Assembly (NCBI RefSeq): GCF_051251565.1
Contig: NZ_JBPOFB010000012.1
Span: forward strand, 23,069-87,068
Reading direction: 5' to 3'
Source of the DNA: Marivita sp051251565
Lineage (GTDB): Bacteria > Pseudomonadota > Alphaproteobacteria > Rhodobacterales > Rhodobacteraceae
DNA length: 64,000 bases
Made by a program: the position numbers and the translations under genes. Under the pieces are notes generated by a model. The model was not told the DNA's origin and searched no databases. It saw only the letters and a list, made by a program, of their open reading frames with translations. Below, one piece after another: positions 52,646-60,753 of this stretch. How positions within the stretch are numbered: the first letter of the stretch is position 1; every line of letters begins with the position of its first letter.

Positions 52646-53142
52646 GCTTTTGCCTTTCCAGCGCGGCCTTTGGCGACACTTTCAACGGCATCAATGATCG
52701 CCTCGTAACCTGTGCAGCGGCAGTAATTGCCAGACAGGTGCTCACGGATTTCCGCGCGGCTTGGCACACCGCCTCGGGCCAGCAACTCGTCTGCAGCGAC
52801 CAGCATTCCGGGCGTACAGAACCCGCATTGCAAGGCGTTGCGTTCCACAAATGCGTCCTGCAAATCACTGATGGCGTTGGTGTCGGTCAAACCTTCGATC
52901 GTCCAGACCTCGGCCCCGTCTGCCTGAGCAGCAAGCATCAAACAACCCCGCACAGCGTCTCCGTCGACGCGGATTGTGCAAGCCCCGCAAACGCCGTGTT
53001 CGCAGCTCGCATGAGCACCGGTCAGCCCTAGCTCGAGGCGCAAAAAGTCGATCATGTGTTGCCCGGCCGGCACCCGGGCCTCGACTGGTTCTCCATTGAC
53101 CGTCATGGACACGTCAACCTTGTCGCGGAACAGTTCGGTCAT
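52642..53142 (-). CDS. Two [2Fe-2S] small subunit of the molybdenum hydroxylase (CoxS type)
   Basis: 166 aa. The plant-type ferredoxin cluster is CEHGVCGACTI (C-x4-C-x2-C) with a later Cys in VRGCLM. The second, helical cluster uses QCGFCTPGM and NYCRCTGY. It passes electrons from the molybdenum centre to the FAD subunit. It has four-base overlaps with the genes on both sides. Confidence 0.95.
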   Translation of the reverse strand: MTELFRDKVDVSMTVNGEPVEARVPAGQHMIDFLRLELGLTGAHASCEHGVCGACTIRVDGDAVRGCLMLAAQADGAEVWTIEGLTDTNAISDLQDAFVERNALQCGFCTPGMLVAADELLARGGVPSRAEIREHLSGNYCRCTGYEAIIDAVESVAKGRAGKAKA

Positions 53143-53972
53143 GCGACTTCTCCTTTCAGGCGGGCAACTGCGCGACGCAACAGGACACCAGCCAAATGGC
53201 GGCGATAGGCGGCACTGGCTTGTGTGTCAGAGGGTGGGTCAATCTCTGCGGACAACGCATCTACAGCCGCGTCCAGATCTCCCGCATCCAGCGCTGCCAT
53301 TGCGCCGTTCGCAAGAATGGGTTTGGGCCCGACCGAGAACAGCGCGATGCGGTGACCAGCGGCGCGCTTGACCAGGCAAAGCCCGACCAAGGCATAGTCT
53401 CCGGAACGGCGTGCAACTTCTTCGATGATCTGCACTTCGTCAGCTTCGGCGACCGGCACCGTGAACGAAGTGAGGATTTCGCCTTCGTTCAGTGCAGTGG
53501 TAAAGACCTCCTCAAAGAAATCCTCTACCGCGATTGCACGCGGACCGGTCGGACCCTCGACATGCATCGTCGCTCCAAGCGCGAGCGCACAAGCCGGAAA
53601 TTCCGCCGCAGGGTCGGCATGGGCCAGCGCCCCACCAATGGTGCCCCGATTGCGGATAGCTGCATGGGCGATATGCGAAACCGCGTCCGTCAATAGCGGT
53701 GCGTGGGTCTTTACAAACGGATCAGAACCGATCTGGGCGTGTCGGGTCAGAGCGCCGATCCGAAGCGTTTCACCCTCGACAGCGACGCCAGACAAGTCAC
53801 TGATCTTCGAGATATCGACCAGCAAGTCCCCGACAGAAAGCCGCATGTTCATCGCGGCGATCAGGCTTTGACCACCAGCCAAAACACGTCCATGGCCGTC
53901 CGATGCAGCAAGCAATTCAAGCGCATGACCTAAGCTCTCAGCCCGGGCATAGCCTCCCGCTGATGCCTTCAT
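53139..53972 (-). CDS. FAD-binding medium subunit of the molybdenum hydroxylase (CoxM type)
   Basis: 277 aa. FAD motifs are RVLAGGQSLIAAMNMRL (AGGQSL) and IRNRGTIGGALAHADPAAE (TIGG). The C-terminal CO_deh_flav domain follows, with RRSGDYALVGLCL. It is the first gene of the six-gene operon that ends with the TRAP permeases. No maturation factors (XdhC/CoxF type, MocA) are present in the window. Confidence 0.93.
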   Translation of the reverse strand: MKASAGGYARAESLGHALELLAASDGHGRVLAGGQSLIAAMNMRLSVGDLLVDISKISDLSGVAVEGETLRIGALTRHAQIGSDPFVKTHAPLLTDAVSHIAHAAIRNRGTIGGALAHADPAAEFPACALALGATMHVEGPTGPRAIAVEDFFEEVFTTALNEGEILTSFTVPVAEADEVQIIEEVARRSGDYALVGLCLVKRAAGHRIALFSVGPKPILANGAMAALDAGDLDAAVDALSAEIDPPSDTQASAAYRRHLAGVLLRRAVARLKGEVA

Positions 53973-54007
53973 GGCGTCCTCCCCTCTTTTTTGACCTGCG
54001 CCTTATT

Positions 54008-54021
54008 AAGCGCTTGATCAA
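54008..54021. promoter_or_regulatory. Overlapping palindromes in the hydroxylase/TetR divergent promoter
   Basis: AAGCGCTT (54008-54015) overlaps TTGATCAA (54014-54021), 36-49 bp upstream of the coxM-like start and ~80 bp upstream of tetR. It is a candidate TetR operator, placed to control both directions. Confidence 0.45.
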
Positions 54022-54098
54022 TACTGTTGAGCAGATGATCTTTAATTGCGAGTCGTTGCAAGAGAAAATTTCTGACACTACCAGACAGCTGAGAGCGT

Positions 54099-54746
54099 AT
54101 GATGGACGGACAAACCGATAGCCCCGCCCTCGATGGCGAAGATGGCGCTGCGCGCAAGCGCTTGCCGCCCGCAGAACGCCGTCAGCAGATTGTCGATGAA
54201 GCTGTGCGTTTCTTTGCCGAAGTTGGCCTTGAGGGAAACACACGAGAATTGGCACGTCGCCTTGGTGTGACCCAGTCCCTTATTTTCAACTACTTCGCCA
54301 CGAAAGAAGAGCTGATCGAAGCGGTCTACGAAAAGGTCTACATCGGCCGCCTCGCACCGGATTGGCCAGAACGCCTGACAGATCGCAGTGTTCCGCTACG
54401 TGAACGGCTAGTTGCTTTCTATACCGAATACAGTTCGTTGATCTTTGAACGCGAGTGGATGCGCATCTTCATGTTTTCAGGACTTGCCGGAGCGTCCCTC
54501 AACCAACGCTATCTCGAGCATTTAGGAAACGTCATCCTTCTGCCACTCTTGGCAGAAACCGAAGCCGTGGCGAATTCTGAGAAATCCCCAAAGATGGAAG
54601 ACGTTTGGAATCTTCATGGTGGGATCGTCTATATCGGGATACGTCAGCACATCTACCGCATGCCTGAACCTGCAAAACCACAGGAAGAAATCGCGAGGGC
54701 AATCGATAAGTTTCTTCTTTATTTCAGCATAGAAATTGAACACTGA
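54099..54746 (+). CDS. TetR-family transcriptional regulator
   Basis: 215 aa. The N-terminal HTH (~25-70) has RRQQIVDEAVRFFAEVGLEGNTRELARRLGVTQSLIFNYFATKEELIEAVYE, read in segments; this is the TetR pattern with the FNYF turn. The C-terminal ligand domain is not conserved enough to name an effector. It is divergent from the hydroxylase-TRAP operon and so is its likely regulator. A basic and acidic tail (1-22) precedes the HTH. Confidence 0.9.
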   Translation: MMDGQTDSPALDGEDGAARKRLPPAERRQQIVDEAVRFFAEVGLEGNTRELARRLGVTQSLIFNYFATKEELIEAVYEKVYIGRLAPDWPERLTDRSVPLRERLVAFYTEYSSLIFEREWMRIFMFSGLAGASLNQRYLEHLGNVILLPLLAETEAVANSEKSPKMEDVWNLHGGIVYIGIRQHIYRMPEPAKPQEEIARAIDKFLLYFSIEIEH

Positions 54747-54933
54747 GAACCAAAAGGCATTGTTGAAATCGGCCCACACTTGCCATTCGCATCTTGGACG
54801 GGCGCTGCGGCGCAGCTTCGTCCAACCGGACCTTCGCTGCGGACGCAATATTCAGTCAGTGTCGAACTGTAGGTCGACAAGACAAGGTTACCTCTTCGGT
54901 TATTCTATGTGGAGGTCGAATTAGAGGTTGTCT

Positions 54934-55800
54934 TTACTCAACCAAAACCGCGATTTGCGTCTGCATGACCGACACAAAGTCACCGTCGGAAGGCCGGGTT
55001 GCGAGTGGAGAGAAGACTACGGATTTGAGGCCGATTTCGCTTGCGCGATTCATGGCGCCGTCTGGTGGGGTTGCTTCCCAGATCAATAGGGCCGCACCCG
55101 TCTGGTCCGCGATGTCCTGCAGCTCTTGCCACTGAGCGTCATCCGGCATCGCGCCTGCATCCCATTCAAGACTGGCGATGTCTAAACCGTAGGCGCGGGC
55201 GAGATATTGGTACCGGGGATGCGTTGCAAGGATTGTCGTTCCTTTCAATGCGGAAAGCGCGTCACGCGCCTTTGCGTCCAACGCCGTTAGCTCCGCCACC
55301 AACCCCGGCATTGCCGCGTCGATTTGATCGCCAAGTTCTGGCATCCGCCGCTTCATCGCTGCTGCCAGCGCCTCAGCCTGTTGAGCGGCTTGCGCGAAAT
55401 CGAGCCATGTGTAGCTGGCGGTCCCGGTGTGCGAATGCTCCCCATCCGCGCCATGGCTGTGGGTGACAGATTGCGTGGCGATGTAGGCATCCGAGAATCC
55501 GGCGGAGGTGTCGACCACGCGCGAGCGCGGAAGCGAGGTGCGCGTGGTCCATGTCGCGAAGCCGGCTCCATTCAGGGCGATCAGATCGGCCTGCTGGATC
55601 GCGGCAATCTTGGACAGGCCCGGTCGCCAGAAGGACGGGTCACGCCCCTCGGGCACCGGGAAAAGCACCTCCAGCGCATCCCCGCCAAGGCGTTCGGCCA
55701 TCCAGGCCAGCGGGTAGTTGACCGTCGCAACAACAGGGCGGTCCTGCGCATTGGCGACGCCGGCAACCAAGGACAGACAGACGGCAAGGCGCTTGAGCAT
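54934..55800 (-). CDS. ZnuA-like metal ABC substrate-binding protein with altered metal site
   Basis: 288 aa. The signal peptide ends VANAQ. The cluster A-I SBP fold is recognisable from ATVNYPLAWMAERLGGDALEV to THPRYQYLARAYGLDIASLEWD. A His-rich loop THSHGADGEHSH (~113-124) resembles that of ZnuA. Canonical ligand sites differ: DPHxYxP becomes DPSFWRPG and DPHxWLDP becomes ASYTWLDF. The His in ATHPRYQYL is kept. There are no znuB/znuC neighbours; it is the last gene of an FtsX/LolD-type operon. ATG 55800 overlaps the previous stop (TGATG). Confidence 0.82.
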   Translation of the reverse strand: MLKRLAVCLSLVAGVANAQDRPVVATVNYPLAWMAERLGGDALEVLFPVPEGRDPSFWRPGLSKIAAIQQADLIALNGAGFATWTTRTSLPRSRVVDTSAGFSDAYIATQSVTHSHGADGEHSHTGTASYTWLDFAQAAQQAEALAAAMKRRMPELGDQIDAAMPGLVAELTALDAKARDALSALKGTTILATHPRYQYLARAYGLDIASLEWDAGAMPDDAQWQELQDIADQTGAALLIWEATPPDGAMNRASEIGLKSVVFSPLATRPSDGDFVSVMQTQIAVLVE

Positions 55801-56135
55801 CAATTGGTTCCCTGCCCATGGGCGATGTCATCGGGTGTGAGCATCCAGTAATCCGAGTGCCCTTCGCTGACATCGACTTCGATCATTAGGCCGGTCTCTG
55901 CCGCGCCGTCGGGAAGGGTAAACTGCGTCTTGCCGTCGGGTCCAATCTCGAGGGTCATCAATAGGACATTATTGGCATCTAGCACACGGATTTCGCCACC
56001 TTTTGGCACGCGGCCTGAGGAAAACGTGGACTCCACCGTCACTGTCTCGCCCGTGACTGACGCAAAAACCCGCAGGTCATGCGCTGCGACCGGAAGGGCC
56101 GCAACGCAAAGAGCAATAGTCAGGGCGCGGATCAT
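55800..56135 (-). CDS. NikL-like small periplasmic protein
   Basis: 111 aa. The signal peptide ends PVAAHD, placing an N-terminal His at the mature end. The rest is an Ig-like beta domain: VESTFSSGRVPKGGEIRVLD, LEIGPDGKTQFTLP and VDVSEGHSDYW. It resembles the NikL accessory component of Nik-type nickel importers. It is coupled by overlaps to the DUF4198 gene (NikK-like) upstream and the ZnuA-like gene downstream. A metal-delivery role is inferred. Confidence 0.6.
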   Translation of the reverse strand: MIRALTIALCVAALPVAAHDLRVFASVTGETVTVESTFSSGRVPKGGEIRVLDANNVLLMTLEIGPDGKTQFTLPDGAAETGLMIEVDVSEGHSDYWMLTPDDIAHGQGTN

Positions 56136-56896
56136 TGCGCGCCCCAGGGTTCAAAATGCACCCAGATCACCGCGCCCAGTTCATGCGCCTTGTCCTGACC
56201 TTCGAATTGCATCGGTTCTTCGGCGGTGTTCAGAGCGGCAAAGCCCCACCAGCCCGATGTCGGCACGGCATAACTAAAGACGCCATCGGCATCCGCCTTG
56301 ACGGTCTGGGTGATCATCAGATCAGACGGGGCCACAGCGCTGCCATCCTGATTGTAGTATTCCACTTCGACCTCGGCATAGGGCACGGCCTCGCCATCCA
56401 GCTTGACGATGCCCTGGAAAATGTTGCCTTCCCACAGGGCAAATGGCTTGGACAGGGGGATGATCTCGGTCTTGAGGCCGAGTTCGGCATCCCAGCCTTC
56501 GTCATCGCCATAGGCAGAGATGTAGGTCTTGGTGAAATGGGTGATAAAGGCGTCTTCCTCTGGTTCCCAATAGGGTTGCGGCGTCATCGCAAAGACATAG
56601 GTGCCGGGACGCTCGAGTCGGTATTCCATAGCAAAGCCGGGATGATCCATGACCTGCATGTCTTCCAGCATGCCAAGCAGGTCCGTGGTGTCTTCGCCAT
56701 GGGTCACTGTGAAGGCCTCGGGGCGTTCAAGCACCATGCCGATGCTTTCAAACGGATGGGAGAAGGACAGCGTCAGGTCGATGCTGCGCCCGTCTTCCTG
56801 GCTGACCATGTTGTCGGACGGGATGATCATGCCGTAATGGGCGGTGGCCGTCGTGGCGAGGGCGGCCATAGCCGCGGCGGTCATCATGGTTTTCAT
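56132..56896 (-). CDS. DUF4198 (NikK-like) periplasmic protein
   Basis: 254 aa from ATG 56896 (GGAGA upstream). The signal peptide ends ATTATAHYG, so the mature protein begins with or near a His, as in NikK/DUF4198 proteins. Further features are IDLTLSFSHPFES and a C-terminal Ig-like part (GEAVPYAEVEVEYYNQDG ... WWGFAAL). DUF4198 proteins accompany nickel or cobalt transporters and probably bind the metal outside the membrane. Here the ABC engine is instead LolD/FtsX-like. Confidence 0.78.
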   Translation of the reverse strand: MKTMMTAAAMAALATTATAHYGMIIPSDNMVSQEDGRSIDLTLSFSHPFESIGMVLERPEAFTVTHGEDTTDLLGMLEDMQVMDHPGFAMEYRLERPGTYVFAMTPQPYWEPEEDAFITHFTKTYISAYGDDEGWDAELGLKTEIIPLSKPFALWEGNIFQGIVKLDGEAVPYAEVEVEYYNQDGSAVAPSDLMITQTVKADADGVFSYAVPTSGWWGFAALNTAEEPMQFEGQDKAHELGAVIWVHFEPWGAQ

Positions 56897-56931
56897 CAGG
56901 CGATCTCCAATCGAGGTCTGGTTAAAAAGTG

Positions 56932-58086
56932 TCACAGCGCAAGAATCCATGCCACAAGCCTGTCGCCGTTCATGGTTACGGCGGTCACAAGGGCAGCGGC
57001 AAGGCCTGCAGATAAAATCAACAATAGGGCGATTTCTGCTACGGCCAATTGCAGGATCACGAACCGCCCAGCCCCAAGGCGTTTTGCCGTTTCCATCTCA
57101 GAGGCACGCAGACTCCACGCGAGAAAAAGCGACAGTGCGATGGCACCAAAGGCTGCTATTCCGATCAAAAGGGTGACGGCGTCCAGCAGAGTTGCGATGC
57201 GGAAAATGCGGTCGACCAGTCCCGCCACGATCTCGGCCGGGACGGTCATCTGCACGGGGTTCTCCGGGTCGAGGTATCGCCCGCGCAAAATTGTGCCGGA
57301 CCGGGTGTCATAGGGCACAACCAGAACGGCAGAGAGCGGATAGTCGCTTGCGGACCCGTGGAAATGGAAGCTGTCGATGTTGTTCGGCGTGATCCGCTGG
57401 AATTGTGTGATCGCCGCATTGGCGGTGATGTTGCCATCGGCATCGGCTGTCACGACGTCTTCGTGTCCGTGGCCGATGCCTGCAATAACCCAGGCCGTCT
57501 TGACGTCTGTGAACACCGCTTCATCGTCGGGTGTTCCGGTAGCCGCCAGAACGCCGGTGATCTGCAACTCCAGAGGGTAGACCCCGTCGAGGTCAAAAAG
57601 GTTCTCGGGCGCAGAGACCACCGTATCCCCCGGCCCAAGCTCAAGCCGATCCGCCACCTGTGCGCCCAGAACGGCCTCACCGAGAAGCGCTACCTGACGC
57701 CCCTCGGCAATCGTCAGGTCCCGGAAGTCGAAATAGTCGAGAGACGTCCCGACGATCCGCGCGCCATTGGTCTGGAACGCCGTGTGCAACGGGATTGGCA
57801 GGGCAAGGCCACTGTCCCAAACAGCGTCTTCAGCGGCGCGGGTGATCGGCTGTGTGCGATCCTCGGAAAAATAGACGGCCCCAATTACCAGATCGAGTTG
57901 GCTGCCGCGCGCGCCCAGTACCAGCGGCGTCGCTTCGGCGCGTTGGGTCAGTGCCTGTTCCGATCCGCGCAGCAGCACTTGTGTCACCATCGGAACCGAC
58001 AGGATCAACGCGCCCACAACGACCAGCACAAGGCTGCGCGCCCATGTCCAACGCAGATGGGCAAAGGCCAGAAACAGCGCGTTCAT
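56932..58086 (-). CDS. FtsX/MacB-like ABC permease with periplasmic His motifs
   Basis: 384 aa. One N-terminal membrane helix (18-36) is followed by a large periplasmic domain (~40-290) and three C-terminal helices, the FtsX/MacB/LolC arrangement. The periplasmic domain contains HGH (206-208) and HFH (241-243), unusual for lipid or peptide exporters and suggestive of metal binding. It overlaps the ATPase gene by ATGA. It belongs with the LolD-like ATPase as a mechanotransmission-type ABC transporter, possibly like the Vibrio ZrgABCDE zinc system (from memory). Confidence 0.82.
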   Translation of the reverse strand: MNALFLAFAHLRWTWARSLVLVVVGALILSVPMVTQVLLRGSEQALTQRAEATPLVLGARGSQLDLVIGAVYFSEDRTQPITRAAEDAVWDSGLALPIPLHTAFQTNGARIVGTSLDYFDFRDLTIAEGRQVALLGEAVLGAQVADRLELGPGDTVVSAPENLFDLDGVYPLELQITGVLAATGTPDDEAVFTDVKTAWVIAGIGHGHEDVVTADADGNITANAAITQFQRITPNNIDSFHFHGSASDYPLSAVLVVPYDTRSGTILRGRYLDPENPVQMTVPAEIVAGLVDRIFRIATLLDAVTLLIGIAAFGAIALSLFLAWSLRASEMETAKRLGAGRFVILQLAVAEIALLLILSAGLAAALVTAVTMNGDRLVAWILAL

Positions 58087-58745
58087 GTCGGTTGCCTCAG
58101 GGTGGCAAAGTCGATGACACGGTCGAACCGGGGCAGCAGGTCATGGTCGTGGGTCACGGCCAGCACGGTTGCGCCCATCTCGGACGCGCGGGCAAAGAGA
58201 AGGTCCAGAATGGCCTCTTTGGTTTCAGGATCGAGGTTGCCGGTCGCTTCATCCGCAAGGATCAGTTGCGGTTGCGTCACCAAGGCCCGGCAGATAGCAA
58301 CGCGCTGTTGTTCTCCGCCGGAAAGTGCTTGAGGATGGCTTTTGAGGCGATGGGCGACGCCGCAGGCCTTGGCCAGAGCGTGGGCGCGATCCCTTGCTTC
58401 AGCATCAAGGCGCAAGCCTAGGCCCACGCGATAGGGGTAGAGAATGTTCTCGAAGGCGGTCAGGTAGTCGACCAACGCGAAGTTCTGAAAGATGAACCCC
58501 ACATGCGTCGCGCGAAACCTGCGGCGGCTTGCCTCGTCCAGTGCAGACAGATCATGACCGGCGACTGTGATCTGACCAATGTTTGCCTGAACCAGCCCGG
58601 CCACAAGGTTCAACAGGGTTGTCTTGCCCGTCCCGCTGGGTCCGATCACGCCGACACGTTCGCCCGCGTCCACGGTCAGTGTCGGGATGTTCAGGGCAAA
58701 CCCACCGTGCGGATAGGCGAAGGTCAGATCACGGACCGCGATCAA
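58083..58745 (-). CDS. LolD/MacB-type ABC ATPase
   Basis: 220 aa. Walker A GPSGTGKTTLL, Q-loop FIFQNFALVDYLTAFENI, signature LSGGEQQRVAIC, Walker B LILADEATGNLD and switch His VTHDHDLL. These fit the LolD/FtsE/MacB class. The likely start is TTG at 58745, overlapping the preceding stop (TTGA), with GGAGGA just upstream; no in-frame ATG fits the family N-terminus. It drives the FtsX-like permease encoded next. Confidence 0.88.
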   Translation of the reverse strand: MIAVRDLTFAYPHGGFALNIPTLTVDAGERVGVIGPSGTGKTTLLNLVAGLVQANIGQITVAGHDLSALDEASRRRFRATHVGFIFQNFALVDYLTAFENILYPYRVGLGLRLDAEARDRAHALAKACGVAHRLKSHPQALSGGEQQRVAICRALVTQPQLILADEATGNLDPETKEAILDLLFARASEMGATVLAVTHDHDLLPRFDRVIDFATLRQPT

Positions 58746-59311
58746 CTGTCTTCCTCCAGCGGGGGGGCGTCGGCATTGCGTTCCAGCGTTCCCGCATCCG
58801 TGCGGTCGACATCCGTAAGGGTAAAGCCCGTGATCTTCCACACGCCTGCATCCGACGCCATGACCAGATCGGCGGCATAGGCATTGCCGCGCATGTGCAT
58901 ATGCTCGGAATGGCCGACCACCCCAAGCACGCGCCATTTTGCCGAGATGTTGACGAGCTCGCCTTGCGGTCGCGCGCTCATCCCCAAGAGGGACACCTCA
59001 TGGATCTCCTGATCCGGGTTCAGTCCACCACCCGCCATCGCGCCAACCCGTTCAAGATAGAGCTGTTCCAATGCAGGCCCGTTCGCGACCTCGGCCAATC
59101 GGTCATAGATTGCGGCTTCTTCGGTTTCGCCAAAGGCTTCATAAACCTGTGCGAGGATGACTGGCAGAACCAACGGGCTTTCCTGAGAAAACTCGCGCGG
59201 GGTCATTCCATCCGCGGAGATTGCATTGTCTTGATTAGGAGCAAAGAAAGACCACGCCAGAATGGCGAAGCCGGAGATAACGAGGGTTGCGAAGGCCAGG
59301 TTTCTGAACAT
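58742..59311 (-). CDS. Membrane-anchored protein of unknown function, first gene of the metal-type operon
   Basis: 189 aa. One N-terminal membrane helix (~5-25) precedes an exported domain with a His/Met-rich GHSEHMHMRG stretch near residue 135 and an acidic C-terminus. I do not recognise the family. It is the first gene of the six-gene operon through 54934. The His/Met cluster, together with metal-linked neighbours, suggests a metal-handling accessory role, which is inference. Confidence 0.6.
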   Translation of the reverse strand: MFRNLAFATLVISGFAILAWSFFAPNQDNAISADGMTPREFSQESPLVLPVILAQVYEAFGETEEAAIYDRLAEVANGPALEQLYLERVGAMAGGGLNPDQEIHEVSLLGMSARPQGELVNISAKWRVLGVVGHSEHMHMRGNAYAADLVMASDAGVWKITGFTLTDVDRTDAGTLERNADAPPLEEDS

Positions 59312-59476
59312 GGTGAATTTAATAATACTCGTCTTGATGGCTGCAAGTCACAATAATCGCTGAAAACCGAGCACACGTCATGAGTGTTTGACGGCCAAAA
59401 CGCCGTGAAGGTTTCGAAATGGTGGTGAGAAAGTGCAGAACACTCTCGCCGTCGCGACCTTTGTGAATTTTTTGTT

Positions 59477-59507
59477 CCGTGTCCCCGATAGCTAATCGGG
59501 GACACGG
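59477..59507. terminator. Very stable hairpin between the DUF4394 gene and the metal-type operon
   Basis: CCGTGTCCCCGAT (59477-59489) and ATCGGGGACACGG (59495-59507) form a perfect 13-bp stem with loop AGCTA. It is 28 bp after the DUF4394 stop codon. There is no good T run in that direction, but it is a likely terminator insulating the next operon. Confidence 0.75.
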
Positions 59508-59534
59508 CTTCTTGTTTAAGCGACAATCTTTTGT

Positions 59535-60389
59535 TTACATGCCCTGCGACACTGCGAAACCGCTGAAGCCACCCATGCCCAAATCGCCCAGATCAGTCAG
59601 CGCACCTGAGGTCAGGTCAACCATGTAAAGGCTTGCGTTAGACTCGCTATCAATTTGCAAGATTGCGTATGCCATGTCCGTTCCCTCTTCTGGCGACATG
59701 ATGTCAAAGCCTCCGGCATCGATCACGTCGATTGCCTCGCCGTCCGAGGTCAGCAGACCAACTGTTGCAAGCTCACCTGCGTTGTTGGCAAGTGTGACAA
59801 GCGCATTTGCACGTGCATCGATAGCGTATTGAGCTGTGGAACTGGCCTTCTCGCCTGCGATTGCATTCGTATATGCGTTTGCGAAGATCAGCGGATCGGC
59901 ACCTGCCGACATGTCTCCCTCCACATAAAAGGTGTCAGTGAAACGGCGGACGGAATTGGCGCGCTCATCGCCATCGCCGAAACCATCGGGAAAATAGACC
60001 AAGTTCGACCCATCGGCTCCAACCGCGCGCACGGCATCAATTTGATTGTTGAAGTCGAACGCGACAGCCCCTTCGACGATCATTGCGTCTTCCATAAAGT
60101 TTGCGCCTAGATCGGACAGAGTGCCGGTCATGGGGTTGACCTCGTAGATCATTCCGTCGGCATAACCAAGAAGCTGGCCGGTCACTGGGCGATAGGCAAT
60201 CGCCCGCAACGGCGTCTCAAGTGCAAAAGTTTGCACTGTGCCCGGTTCTGCGATGCTTTGCATCGTCACGAGCGTTCCGCCGTTTTCGGCAAGAGCATAG
60301 CCCATGGTGCTGGCATGCCCCATGGACAATGCGGGCGTAGCAACGGAAAGCGAAAGAGCGATAACGGCAGAGGTCTCAGTAAGTTTCAT
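59535..60389 (-). CDS. DUF4394-domain exported protein
   Basis: 284 aa. The signal peptide ends TPALSMG. The mature part is a beta-propeller-like repeat protein with the DUF4394 pattern: GYALAENGGTLVTM, LRAIAYRPVTGQLLGY, YEVNPMTGTLSDLG, AVAFDFNNQIDAVRAV. It contains no Cys and few charged metal ligands. The role is unknown. It is a single-gene unit bounded by hairpins, between the metal-type operon and the Crp-family gene. Confidence 0.8.
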   Translation of the reverse strand: MKLTETSAVIALSLSVATPALSMGHASTMGYALAENGGTLVTMQSIAEPGTVQTFALETPLRAIAYRPVTGQLLGYADGMIYEVNPMTGTLSDLGANFMEDAMIVEGAVAFDFNNQIDAVRAVGADGSNLVYFPDGFGDGDERANSVRRFTDTFYVEGDMSAGADPLIFANAYTNAIAGEKASSTAQYAIDARANALVTLANNAGELATVGLLTSDGEAIDVIDAGGFDIMSPEEGTDMAYAILQIDSESNASLYMVDLTSGALTDLGDLGMGGFSGFAVSQGM

Positions 60390-60753
60390 AGTGGGTCTCT
60401 CGTCATATTAAGGGGTGCCGGAACCGGATATCGGCCGACCTCTCAAACCACGTGTTTGCGAGGGCAAAAGTTTCGCAGCTTTCGATTTTTTTGCGTGGCC
60501 TTGGCTCGAAAGGCCACTTAACAACGGAAAAATGAGGTGACGCACTCGAGGCACCCACAAACGAGTATCTCGTGTGACAACCTGCTCGAAGCTCAGGCTC
60601 TTTCAGGCACCTTCAATGGGCTGTTATAAGGACATGTCATGCAGAACTTTCCTTTTTGTGGGCACGCCTGTCTCTTGTTATGTTGATGGAAACGCTCCCA
60701 AGGTTTGCCTGATAGCGTCTTGGTGAGACCTATGTTTTGGGAAGATTTCTTGG
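60390..60753. other. Gene-free spacer upstream of the DUF4394 gene
   Basis: 364 bp with no supported gene. GTGGCCTT (60495-60502) and AAGGCCAC (60510-60517) form a perfect 8-bp stem next to a T7 run at 60486-60492. It may terminate the Crp-family transcript. The rest probably holds the DUF4394 promoter. Confidence 0.45.

Noticed and set aside
50264..53972. Aerobic CO dehydrogenase (coxMSL)
   Set aside because: The large subunit has CQYRAVGHP instead of the AYRCSFR active-site loop, and no Cox maturation genes are present.
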